A stretch of DNA of 11,702 nucleotides from Lentisphaera sp. (GTDB lineage Bacteria; Verrucomicrobiota; Lentisphaeria; Victivallales; GWF2-50-93), in assembly GCA_020721745.1 (NCBI GenBank), contig DYMC01000069.1, forward strand, positions 1-11,702. Reading direction: 5' to 3'. Of the stretch, positions 5,363 through 11,702 are shown piece by piece. A program made the position numbers and the translations under genes. Position 1 is the stretch's first letter. Each line of letters opens with the position of its first letter. Below the pieces are notes generated by a model, which saw only the letters and a list, made by a program, of their open reading frames with translations, searched no databases and had not been told where the DNA came from.

Positions 5363-7440
5363 AGAGGAAGCAGAACATCGAATCTAGAATTTCCGTCTTC
5401 AACCTCGTCGGCCTGGCGATACTGGCCTTCTGCTATATCGGTGCGCTCTACAACGTCTACAGGATAAAGGGCTCGGGCGTGGTTGGCGGGAAAAAAATCA
5501 TCAGGCTGGCGCATTGGCAGCTCGAGCTCGGAATACGCGACGCGATATCCGAACTGGCCAGGGATTTCGAAGCGCAGAATCCGGGTGTCGAGATCGTGCA
5601 GATCCCGATCACCGAACGGGCCTATGCCCAGTGGGTGACCACCCAGCTCATCGGAAGGACAGCCCCAGACCTCATCGAGCTGGGGATGTTCAATATAGTG
5701 GACTACTGCGGGAGATACTTCATGCCGCTGGGGGAAGTCCTGCGCAAGCCCAATCCCTACAACGCCGACAATCCGGAGCTGAAGAACGTCCCGTGGATGG
5801 ACACTTTCAGCGACGGGCTCTCCGGCACATACATCCCGGAGCTGCTCGACTACTACGGGGTTGGATTCAGCAGGTTCACCATAAGGCTGTTCTACAACAA
5901 GGATCTGGTCGCGAAGGCGGCCGGAAGCGACAGGCCGCCACGGACCCTCGACGAACTTTTCGCAGTCTGCCAGAAAGTCAGGGAATATTCCGACGCTAGA
6001 AATGCCGAAATCAGGAAGTTCAACGAGGAGCAGGCCGGAAAGGACGGTGCCATGTCGAAGTATCTGCCGTTCCTGAGATCGCCGCGCAAGTCGCCATTCG
6101 TCCTCGACCCCATCGCGTCGTCGCGCTACCAGGTGAGTCTATTCCGCCCGAGATACTCTTCCATGCTCACCGCCGGAAGGGTTCTCGAACTGGACAGGAA
6201 CTTCGATGGCATAACCAGCTTCGACGAGCTAGTTCTCGCCCTCCTGGAGGGGGACGTGAAATACCAGGACGAGCACAACGTGGCGTCCCTCGAGCTGATG
6301 AAGGAGTTTTCAAAGTATTTCAACCCGGGTTTCATGTCCATAGACAGGATGGACGCGGGCTTCGCCTTTGTGCAGGGCAAGGCGGCGATGATCACGTCGG
6401 GAAGCTGGGACGCCTCGTCGTTCATCAAGAAGATAAACGACCAGCCGGCGGGCGATGCTGTCCTCGAAGTGGACGGGGCTGCGGCATCAACATCCAGGGA
6501 CGTGGCCGAGGCTTTCGCCAAGGCGGCGGAGGGTGGAAGGAAAGTCGAACTCCTGATTGAGAGGGACGGTGCCAGGCATCGTGTGAAGATATCCCCTAGG
6601 AAGGCCGCCACCCTGTGGGAATCGGCCGGTATTGAGCTTGCGGACATTTCCGACGGCGGCGGAGCGGCCAGGCCTGTGGTGGTGGATGTTGACGAGCTTT
6701 CCCCTGCCCACGCGGCCGGGGTCAGAAAGCGCATGCGCTTCGATGTCGGCATATTCGACTTCCCATTGCCGAAGGGACATCCGGTCTTCGGCAAATACTT
6801 CGTCGGGAACGTGAAGGAAATGAGCGGGACAGGATTCAGCTTCGGGGTTGTGAAGTTCAGCGACAATCCCGGCCTTGCATTGAAGTTCCTGCAGTTTGCC
6901 ACGACTGTCAGGAACAACGAGCGGCTCAACGAAAGGGCGCAGTGGATACCTTCCGTCAAGGGGGCTAAGCCGATAAAGATGCTCGAACCGTTCGAGCCGA
7001 ACGAGGAGGGCTGCTGGGGATGGCTCAACTTCGTGCAGAGCGGAGGCCGCACGGCGATGGTCGAGGGACAGCTCTACTGGCCCTTCATATCGGGGGAGAC
7101 CAGCACCGAAGAGTATCTGCGGAAACTGGACGAGCAGCTCCCCGAGGCCACAGCCACCGACTACGACAACTATGTGACTAACTACATAGAGAAGACCCCT
7201 GACAAGAACTATCTCAGGAGCATATGGCTTGCGAAATTCGCATTTGCCCGCGACGATGCCGCCCGCAGGGAGGCGAGCCTCAAGCTGCCGGCCGCGTGGG
7301 AGAACTATCTTCTCTTCAAGAACGCCTATCCGAAACATCTGGTGAACATGGGTCCGTTGATCGAGGCCAGGCCGGACACAGCCTTCAGCAGGGACTTCTT
7401 CAAGACTTACGACGCTTTCGCGACTAAAAGGAAGGAATGA
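5359..7440 (+). CDS. Large membrane-anchored solute-binding protein with EF-hand-like loop and permuted PDZ-like insert
   Basis: Family-1 type extracellular sugar-binding protein that would deliver solute to the two permeases downstream. The GTG at 5359 is chosen because it overlaps the upstream stop and has GGGGGTGG just before it; the product is 693 residues, against about 400-450 for the family. In order: a hydrophobic anchor (about 13-34; no good lipobox, and Cys25 is preceded by Phe), then the binding-protein start (IIRLAHWQ; AQNPGVEIVQIPI; TAPDLIELG). At 279-290, DRNFDGITSFDE fits an EF-hand loop (Asp1, Asn3, Asp5, Gly6, Ser9, Glu12). AFVQGKAAMITSGSW (336-350) is classic family-1. Residues about 363-458 look like a PDZ domain with its halves exchanged: GDAVLEVDG...ERDGARHRVKISP, then SAGIEL...VVVDVDELSPAHAAGVRKR. 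The family fold resumes at VGIFDFPLPKGHP and NERAQWIPSVKG. A helical extension of about 150 residues ends the protein. No ATPase gene is nearby. The substrate is unknown. Confidence 0.9.
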   Translation: MKRKQNIESRISVFNLVGLAILAFCYIGALYNVYRIKGSGVVGGKKIIRLAHWQLELGIRDAISELARDFEAQNPGVEIVQIPITERAYAQWVTTQLIGRTAPDLIELGMFNIVDYCGRYFMPLGEVLRKPNPYNADNPELKNVPWMDTFSDGLSGTYIPELLDYYGVGFSRFTIRLFYNKDLVAKAAGSDRPPRTLDELFAVCQKVREYSDARNAEIRKFNEEQAGKDGAMSKYLPFLRSPRKSPFVLDPIASSRYQVSLFRPRYSSMLTAGRVLELDRNFDGITSFDELVLALLEGDVKYQDEHNVASLELMKEFSKYFNPGFMSIDRMDAGFAFVQGKAAMITSGSWDASSFIKKINDQPAGDAVLEVDGAAASTSRDVAEAFAKAAEGGRKVELLIERDGARHRVKISPRKAATLWESAGIELADISDGGGAARPVVVDVDELSPAHAAGVRKRMRFDVGIFDFPLPKGHPVFGKYFVGNVKEMSGTGFSFGVVKFSDNPGLALKFLQFATTVRNNERLNERAQWIPSVKGAKPIKMLEPFEPNEEGCWGWLNFVQSGGRTAMVEGQLYWPFISGETSTEEYLRKLDEQLPEATATDYDNYVTNYIEKTPDKNYLRSIWLAKFAFARDDAARREASLKLPAAWENYLLFKNAYPKHLVNMGPLIEARPDTAFSRDFFKTYDAFATKRKE

Positions 7441-8888
7441 CGATCATGCCCAAGACTATTGAAAGCAGGAAGATCAAATACTACTGGCCGCTCTATCTCT
7501 TTGTGCTGCCCAGCGTATTCCTGGTCGCCCTGCTGTCCTACTATCCGGCTATAAACGCGATGTATCACTCGTTCTACAGGTGGAACGGGGAGGACATAAG
7601 CTACTTCATCGGCGCGGTGAACTTCAACAGGCTGCTGGGCAGGCCGCTGCTCTGGATGGCCGTCTTTGCGATTTTCGCAGGCCTCATAGGCACGGCCAGG
7701 AAGGAGAACTCCGCGGCGGGCAGATTCTTCCAGATAATCTCCAGCATCATTCTCCCGGGCCTCTCCCTGGTGGTTCTTCTCTTCAACGGCGCTGGAATCG
7801 CGGCCGGAAAGGTGAACATGGGGGCGGAACTCGGCCTGGGCCTGCTCATCTTCCTGATCATGTTCAGTGTATTCAACTTCATTGTTGACAGCGAGAACGA
7901 GAGAAAGTGGATATATCTCTCCATTCCAGTATTCTTTCTCGTGGTATCGGTCTTCAAGGCGCTGGGGCTGGACTCCCTGGGCGCATGGCTCCTGGCATGC
8001 ACGCTTTCCGGTGCGGCGCTCTGGTCGCTGCCATCGCTCGACGGGCGCGAGAGCGCCAGGTCCGCCAGAGTCCTCCATGCATTCCTCGGCACAGGGCTTG
8101 TCCTCTGGGCGCTTGGTGCGCACGCCGGCGGCGACAGGGTGCTCTGGGGCGGGTTCTACGTGACAGCAGTCCTCGTTGCGTTCAACGTCGTGAAGATGGT
8201 TCCCTCGATTGTTACGGCGGTGGTCATACACAGGCTGAAGAGCGAGAGGTGGAACTACATATACAAGGTGATGTTCGTCGTGCCCATGATAATCCCGGGC
8301 ATGGTCTATCTCCTGATCTGGAAGTTCTTCTTCAACCCCAACGAGGGTATATTCAACAGGATACTGGTGCGGACCGGATGCATGGACCTCCTGGTTCTGC
8401 TCGACAGGGCGCTTGGCTGGGGCGGACTTTTCAAGGAGGGCGTGATGCCGGTCTGGCTCGGGCACGAGGGGCTCGTGCTTCCGGCGCTGATACTCTGGGG
8501 CTTCCCCTGGGTCGGCGTGGTCGGCGTGCTGATATATCTGGCCGGGCTCCAGAACATAGACCAGAGCGCCTACGAGGCGGCGGATCTGGACGGGGCGAAT
8601 CCTCTCCAGAAATTCCTCTACATAGAGCTGCCTCTCATCATGAACCAGGTGAAGATAAACATGGTCCTGATGATAATCGGGACGATGCAGGCCTACGCGC
8701 ACATCATGATCCTGTTCGGGATAGACGGAGGGCCGAACGGCAAGCTGATGGTACCGGGGCTTCTCATGTTCCGCTCCGCCTTCCAGGAGGGCAGGGCGGG
8801 CTACGCCTGCGCCGTGGGGCTCATAATGTTCTTCTTCATCCTCGCCCTCACCGAGATCAACAACAAATACCTAAAGGTCGAAAAATAG
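7437..8888 (+). CDS. MalF/UgpA-type ABC permease with extra membrane-helix insert
   Basis: Inner-membrane permease subunit of the same importer, 483 residues where simple members have about 300. TM1 is near 17-37 (YLFVLPSVFLVALLSYYPAI), followed by NFNRLL as usual. The canonical core resumes around 238 with VVPMIIPGMVYLLIWKFFFNP (281-301). The EAA loop that docks the ATPase is intact: YEAADLDGA at 379-387 and the ELP of the ending at 397-399. Between about 80 and 237 there is extra sequence with some five hydrophobic segments (near 98-117, 130-150, 157-177, 179-198 and 212-229). E. coli MalF also has extra N-terminal helices, but its addition is mainly a periplasmic loop. The ATG at 7437 overlaps the preceding stop (ATGA). 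An ATG at 7446 with AAGGA nine bases before it is an equally good start, giving 480 residues. Confidence 0.92.
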   Translation: MTIMPKTIESRKIKYYWPLYLFVLPSVFLVALLSYYPAINAMYHSFYRWNGEDISYFIGAVNFNRLLGRPLLWMAVFAIFAGLIGTARKENSAAGRFFQIISSIILPGLSLVVLLFNGAGIAAGKVNMGAELGLGLLIFLIMFSVFNFIVDSENERKWIYLSIPVFFLVVSVFKALGLDSLGAWLLACTLSGAALWSLPSLDGRESARSARVLHAFLGTGLVLWALGAHAGGDRVLWGGFYVTAVLVAFNVVKMVPSIVTAVVIHRLKSERWNYIYKVMFVVPMIIPGMVYLLIWKFFFNPNEGIFNRILVRTGCMDLLVLLDRALGWGGLFKEGVMPVWLGHEGLVLPALILWGFPWVGVVGVLIYLAGLQNIDQSAYEAADLDGANPLQKFLYIELPLIMNQVKINMVLMIIGTMQAYAHIMILFGIDGGPNGKLMVPGLLMFRSAFQEGRAGYACAVGLIMFFFILALTEINNKYLKVEK

Positions 8889-8889
8889 C

Positions 8890-9729
8890 ATGATTTTCAG
8901 AAGCCACAAGACGAATTCGCTTGCCTGGGAGATGGCGAAGCACCTCTTCATCCTGCTGATACTCTCGATGGCGCTGTTCCCCCTCTACGTGACGGTCACG
9001 ATAAGCTTCAAGACCAACGCCCAGTTTGTCGGCAGCCCATGGTCATTCACGTATCCCCTCCACTTCGAGAACTACGCGATAGCCTGGTCCAGCGTCTCGA
9101 AATACATCTTCAACACCATATTCGTCGGTATCACCTCGATAGTCTTCACCTTCTTCCTGACGATCAACGCGGCATATTTCTTCGCGAGATTCAAGATGCC
9201 GGGATCCAGATTCCTCTGGTATTTCTTCCTGATACTCATGCTCATGCCTGCCGTCGCGAGCCTGATACCGCTCTTCATGCTGCTCAAGGACATGAGCCTG
9301 CTGAACACCTTCTGGGCTCTGATAATCGTCTACGTTGCGGGAGGGCAGGTCGTCCAGATATACATCCTCAGGAACTTCATCGAGGATATCCCGGGAGACC
9401 TCTTCGACGCCGCCGAAGTGGACGGCGCATCCCACTTCCAGCAGGTCTACAACATCGTCCTGCCAATGTCCGGAAGCATACTCTCGACCCTCGGGATACT
9501 CCAGTTCATCGGGCTCTGGAACGACTACATACTGCCGCTGGTGGTAATCCGCGACGACGACATGCTCACTCTCGCTGTCGGCCTCGTGCGCATGGATTCG
9601 GAATACATCAAGGAATGGGGACATCTCATGGCCGGATACACCATCGCCAGCGTCCCCATGATACTGATTTTCATATTCACCATGAGAATGTTCGTAAAGG
9701 GGCTCTCCTCGGGCGCCGTGAAGGGGTAG
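8890..9729 (+). CDS. MalG/UgpE-type ABC permease
   Basis: Second inner-membrane permease subunit, 279 residues, normal length for the family. Six hydrophobic segments are visible (near 17-36, 73-94, 109-129, 140-160, 196-217 and 249-267). The family features are FPLYVTVTISFKT after TM1, NTIFVG before TM2, ARFKMPG, and the EAA loop DAAEVDGASHFQQVYNIVLP at 173-192. FIGLWNDYILPLVV (206-219) is also typical. It starts one base after the stop of the MalF-type gene; the nearest purine-rich site, AAAGGT at 8873, is about eleven bases upstream, so coupling with the previous gene probably matters for translation. It ends the operon. There is no nucleotide-binding subunit beside it, suggesting a shared, unlinked MsmK/UgpC-like ATPase. 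Confidence 0.95.
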   Translation: MIFRSHKTNSLAWEMAKHLFILLILSMALFPLYVTVTISFKTNAQFVGSPWSFTYPLHFENYAIAWSSVSKYIFNTIFVGITSIVFTFFLTINAAYFFARFKMPGSRFLWYFFLILMLMPAVASLIPLFMLLKDMSLLNTFWALIIVYVAGGQVVQIYILRNFIEDIPGDLFDAAEVDGASHFQQVYNIVLPMSGSILSTLGILQFIGLWNDYILPLVVIRDDDMLTLAVGLVRMDSEYIKEWGHLMAGYTIASVPMILIFIFTMRMFVKGLSSGAVKG

Positions 9730-9740
9730 ATATTCGCTGA

Positions 9741-9830
9741 AGACGTGAGCCCGCCATTTGGGCGGACAAGCCCGCCGGCTCTCCTGCGGAGAGTGGCGGA
9801 CAAGCTTCGCAACGTCTCAAGAATGGCGGG
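9741..9830. repeat. Structured GC-rich intergenic repeat (REP-like)
   Basis: The 155-bp gap after the MalG-type gene contains nested repeats. CCGCC (9751-9755) pairs with GGCGG (9761-9765). CTCTCC (9779-9784) pairs with GGAGAG (9788-9793) inside a second CCGCC/GGCGG pair (9772-9776 with 9795-9799). An outer perfect 9-bp inverted repeat joins CCCGCCATT (9750-9758) and AATGGCGGG (9822-9830), and AGACGT (9741-9746) matches ACGTCT (9812-9817). The 11-mer GGCGGACAAGC occurs twice in direct orientation (9761-9771 and 9795-9805). No T-run follows, so it is not a standard terminator. It resembles a palindromic element dispersed in the genome, which one window cannot prove. Confidence 0.7.
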
Positions 9831-9884
9831 GTTTAGTGAACTCTTACAGCAGGATACCGTGGAAAAAACAATGGAGTGATCGCA

Positions 9885-10295
9885 ATGAAGGTGTTGTTAA
9901 AGCTATCGGTTCTGGTTGCCCTGACCGTGTCCTTCTCCGGCTGCATGTCGGTTGACTGGACGCACAAGGCCGTCCAGAAGGCCCGCGCGAAGGCAGTCGA
10001 GGAACTCAACCTCCTGAGCGATGCCGACAGGTTCGAGATAAAGTTCGGACAGCCGGAGATATACCGGCAGAAGCTGTTGAACAGGAGCGACAGGGCGGAT
10101 ATATCCAAGAACGATGTCTGCCACACGTGGATAGTCTGGAGGCTGCCGGACAGCGCAGGAAAATGCGTTGTCGTCTCGGGTGTCTCGGAGGGCCGCATGG
10201 ACGACTGGCGTCCCGAAAGGGTGCTGATCAGGGAGCTTGCCGACCTTGAATTCCCCCAGGACAAGTCTGAGGAGGAAGAGGGGGAGGAAGAATGA
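9885..10295 (+). CDS. Small putative lipoprotein of unknown function, coupled to yicC
   Basis: 136 residues, not recognised. The N-terminus MKVLLKLSVLVALTVSFSGC is a short basic and hydrophobic signal ending in a lipobox-like FSGC, so Cys20 would be lipid-modified; Phe at -3 is unusual for a lipobox. The mature part is mixed and charged with two Trp (WIVWRLPD near 82-89), and it ends in a strongly acidic tail (KSEEEEGEEE). The ATG at 9885 is preferred over a GTG nine bases earlier because GGAG (9873-9876) then has a spacing of eight. Its stop overlaps the yicC start (ATGA), so the two are translated together. The purine-rich codons of the acidic tail double as the yicC ribosome binding site. 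Confidence 0.85.
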   Translation: MKVLLKLSVLVALTVSFSGCMSVDWTHKAVQKARAKAVEELNLLSDADRFEIKFGQPEIYRQKLLNRSDRADISKNDVCHTWIVWRLPDSAGKCVVVSGVSEGRMDDWRPERVLIRELADLEFPQDKSEEEEGEEE

Positions 10296-11164
10296 AGAGC
10301 ATGACCGGCTACGGGCGTGCGGAGGGCGTATGCGGTCTTCTCTCGTGTTCCGCCGAGATATCATCGGTCAACCGCAAGAACCTCGACATCAAGATAAGTC
10401 TTCCCGAAAACCTGATGCGCCTCGAAATCCCCTTGCGCAGGCTCGTCGCCTCGAAACTCTCAAGGGGGATGATATCGGTGCGCATCTCGCTGAAGGATTC
10501 CGGCCCCCGGGGTGCCTCGTCGGGCCCCAATCTGGCCGAGCTCGAGAACTGCCACGCAAGGCTCGAGGCTTTGAGGCTGAAGCTCGGGATAAAATCCGAA
10601 ATCAGCATCTCCGATCTGCTGCTCTCGCCAGCGGCGTTCGAGGATATCTCCGCGCCCGACTCTGAGGACTTCGACAGATGCGTCGTCTCGACGGCATCGG
10701 CCGCTCTCGACAATCTCGACCAGATGCGCAGGACCGAGGGTGAGGCGCTCAGAAAGGATATTCTGGACAGGCTCGCGAAGCTACCGCCTTTGATTTCGGA
10801 TATCCAGAGGCGCTGCGCCGATTCGGTGTCCAAGAGAAGGGACACTCTTCTATCCAGGCTCAGTTCCTTGGGCCTTCAAATGGATTTCAATGATGAAAGA
10901 CTTGCCAAGGAGCTTGCGATTTTCGCGGAGAAGTGCGATGTGTCCGAGGAAATCACCCGGCTCGGAAGCCACTTCGCCCAGTTCGCGGAGGTCTCCATGT
11001 CGGACGAGGCCAACGGCAAGAATCTCGACTTCATCGCACAGGAGATGCAGCGCGAGATAGGAACCCTCTCCGCGAAGACATCCTCCGCGGAGATATCCCC
11101 GCTGACGATCTCGTTCAAGTCCGAGCTGGAGAAGATCCGCGAGCAGGTGCAGAACGTAGAGTGA
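10292..11164 (+). CDS. yicC: YicC/YloC-family endoribonuclease
   Basis: 290 residues, full family length. Diagnostic elements: the start MKSMTGYGRAE, SSVNRKNLDIKISLP (24-38), MRRTEGEAL (145-153), EKCDVSEEITRLGSHFAQF (213-231), the C-terminal GKNLDFIAQEMQREIGTLSAK (242-262) and the terminal SELEKIREQVQNVE. E. coli YicC and B. subtilis YloC are metal-dependent endoribonucleases, and E. coli YicC is linked to turnover of the small RNA RyhB. Function here is by family. In many bacteria yicC sits next to gmk and rpoZ. Here it is coupled to a lipoprotein gene upstream, and neither gmk nor rpoZ follows within the window. Confidence 0.96.
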   Translation: MKSMTGYGRAEGVCGLLSCSAEISSVNRKNLDIKISLPENLMRLEIPLRRLVASKLSRGMISVRISLKDSGPRGASSGPNLAELENCHARLEALRLKLGIKSEISISDLLLSPAAFEDISAPDSEDFDRCVVSTASAALDNLDQMRRTEGEALRKDILDRLAKLPPLISDIQRRCADSVSKRRDTLLSRLSSLGLQMDFNDERLAKELAIFAEKCDVSEEITRLGSHFAQFAEVSMSDEANGKNLDFIAQEMQREIGTLSAKTSSAEISPLTISFKSELEKIREQVQNVE

Positions 11165-11177
11165 CCACCCCGACGAT

Positions 11178-11207
11178 GCGGAATCCAATTGGCTCGCTTG
11201 CTTTTTT
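11178..11207 (+). terminator. Weak candidate terminator after yicC
   Basis: Fourteen bases after the yicC stop, GCGG and TCGC (11178-11181 with 11194-11197) plus CC/GG (11185-11186 with 11191-11192) can form a short interrupted hairpin with an AATT loop. TTGC and then six Ts (11202-11207) follow. The stem is imperfect and the T-run is offset by four bases, so this is a possible but poor intrinsic terminator. Confidence 0.3.
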
Positions 11208-11229
11208 CCCGGACAGAGCATAGATCATC

Positions 11230-11261
11230 CTCCTTAAACCCTCTAAACACAAACTAAGGAG
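11230..11261 (+). promoter_or_regulatory. Leader hairpin that can sequester the Shine-Dalgarno site
   Basis: CTCCTTA (11230-11236) is the exact reverse complement of TAAGGAG (11255-11261), which is the Shine-Dalgarno site of the lipoprotein starting at 11269. The 7-bp stem, with an 18-nt AC-rich loop, would hide the site. One further C-G pair (11229 with 11263) is possible across a bulged A. The left arm with its flank, GATCATCCTCCTTA (11223-11236), differs from the usual 16S rRNA 3' end (GATCACCTCCTTA) by one inserted T. Regulation, for example by temperature or a trans factor, is inference. Confidence 0.45.
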
Positions 11262-11268
11262 AGGCGAA

Positions 11269-11625
11269 ATGAAAAAGATGCTCCTGCTCGTCGCGATCGC
11301 GGTCGTCGCGGTCGGCTCAATCTGCGGATGCTCTGTCATCGAGGACATGGGCAAGTCACACCACGAAAGCCATGCAACGATAGCCGACCTGAAGGCTCCG
11401 ATAGACAAGGTATCCGAAGCCGTCGTGGCCGCCCTGCCGAAGGTCGGTATGACAGCGAACAAGGTGATGGACACGGTCCTGGAGAAGGAATTCAAGGGCG
11501 ACGACATCAACATAACGATGAAGAAGGTCGAGGACAAGCTGACGAAGATATACATCAGGCACGGATTGAACGGGGACACCGTGAAGGAAGCGGCTCTCCT
11601 GGCCGAGATCAAAAAGCAGCTCTGA
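11269..11625 (+). CDS. Small putative lipoprotein of unknown function
   Basis: 118 residues, not recognised. A textbook lipoprotein signal is seen: MKKM, a hydrophobic run, and the lipobox SICGC around residues 17-21, with Cys21 as the probable lipidated residue. The mature part is short and largely helical (ADLKAPIDKVSEAVVAALPKVG; MDTVLEKEF; ITMKKVEDKLTKIYIRHGLNGD), rich in Lys, Val and Asp, and ends in EIKKQL with no second domain. AAGGAG lies about seven bases upstream of the ATG, but the leader can fold over it. The gene stands alone, downstream of a possible weak terminator after yicC. Confidence 0.85.
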   Translation: MKKMLLLVAIAVVAVGSICGCSVIEDMGKSHHESHATIADLKAPIDKVSEAVVAALPKVGMTANKVMDTVLEKEFKGDDINITMKKVEDKLTKIYIRHGLNGDTVKEAALLAEIKKQL

Positions 11626-11654
11626 TCTCTCAGGTAGGAGTTCAATAAACCTAG

Positions 11655-11680
11655 AAAAAGCAGTTGAAAATAGCGTTTTT
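11655..11680 (+). terminator. Weak candidate terminator after the last lipoprotein
   Basis: AAAAAGC (11655-11661) and GC-G-TTTTT (11673-11680) can pair with one bulged G around an 11-nt loop, the T-run forming part of the stem and tail. It is AT-rich and weak. The remaining AT-rich sequence to the window end shows no start codon with a ribosome binding site that opens a long frame. Confidence 0.25.
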
Positions 11681-11702
11681 ACTTAAGTTTATGATAATTA
11701 AG

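Noticed and set aside
6126..7052. 308-codon minus-strand frame opposite the solute-binding gene
   Set aside because: Ser/Pro-rich shadow of the real gene with no domain features.
7407..8702. Long open frame (431 codons) on the minus strand opposite the MalF-type permease
   Set aside because: It is fully antisense to a convincing membrane protein, is rich in Arg/His/Glu with no known motif, and arises from the GC-biased codons of the real gene.
9741..9830. Ordinary intrinsic terminator after the MalG-type gene
   Set aside because: The hairpins are strong, but no T-run follows any of them.
11626..11702. Start of another gene at the right edge
   Set aside because: AGGAG-like bases are followed by no start codon with a sustained open frame before the window ends.

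Overview
This is a bacterial chromosomal segment, GC-rich in the genes and AT-rich at both edges. It is probably from the Planctomycetes-Verrucomicrobia-Lentisphaerota-Kiritimatiellota neighbourhood. The taxon is an inference: it rests on a small exported protein that looks like the exosortase-associated TIGR04073 family, on several oversized transporter proteins, and on heptanucleotide repeats inside an operon. There is no rRNA, tRNA, CRISPR array, transposase, integrase or phage gene. Nearly every base pair is accounted for by about eleven real genes.

Left part, minus strand (about 1-2790). queF (queuosine precursor reductase), argJ and argB (the acetyl-cycle steps of arginine synthesis) are read leftwards as one operon. 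queF and argJ overlap at ATGA. Between argJ and argB lies an array of twelve 7-bp repeats. A good hairpin-plus-U-tract terminator follows argB. Further left, a near-consensus promoter, partly overlapped by an inverted repeat, fires off the window edge.

Middle part, plus strand. The TIGR04073-like exported protein diverges from queF and ends in a strong terminator. A stand-alone DRE-TIM aldolase-type enzyme (HMGL/DmpG-like, substrate unknown) follows. Then comes a four-gene carbohydrate-type ABC import operon: an exported helical-repeat (TPR-like) protein, a solute-binding protein, a MalF-type permease and a MalG-type permease. The first three genes are joined by 4-base stop/start overlaps and the last follows after 1 bp. 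No ATPase gene is present, so the nucleotide-binding subunit must be encoded elsewhere.

This transporter is the most unusual part of the window. The solute-binding protein is 693 residues long and apparently membrane-anchored. It contains an EF-hand-like calcium loop and an inserted PDZ-like domain whose two halves occur in swapped order (circular permutation). The MalF-type permease carries about 160 extra residues with several additional predicted membrane helices ahead of its canonical core. Together with the exported TPR-like protein, this suggests an importer modified for contact with other envelope proteins or for sensing.

Right part, plus strand. A structured, GC-rich intergenic repeat is followed by a small lipoprotein translationally coupled to yicC (endoribonuclease family), then a second small lipoprotein. 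In the second lipoprotein's leader, a stretch resembling the 16S rRNA 3' end can pair with its own Shine-Dalgarno sequence. This would be a plausible translational switch.
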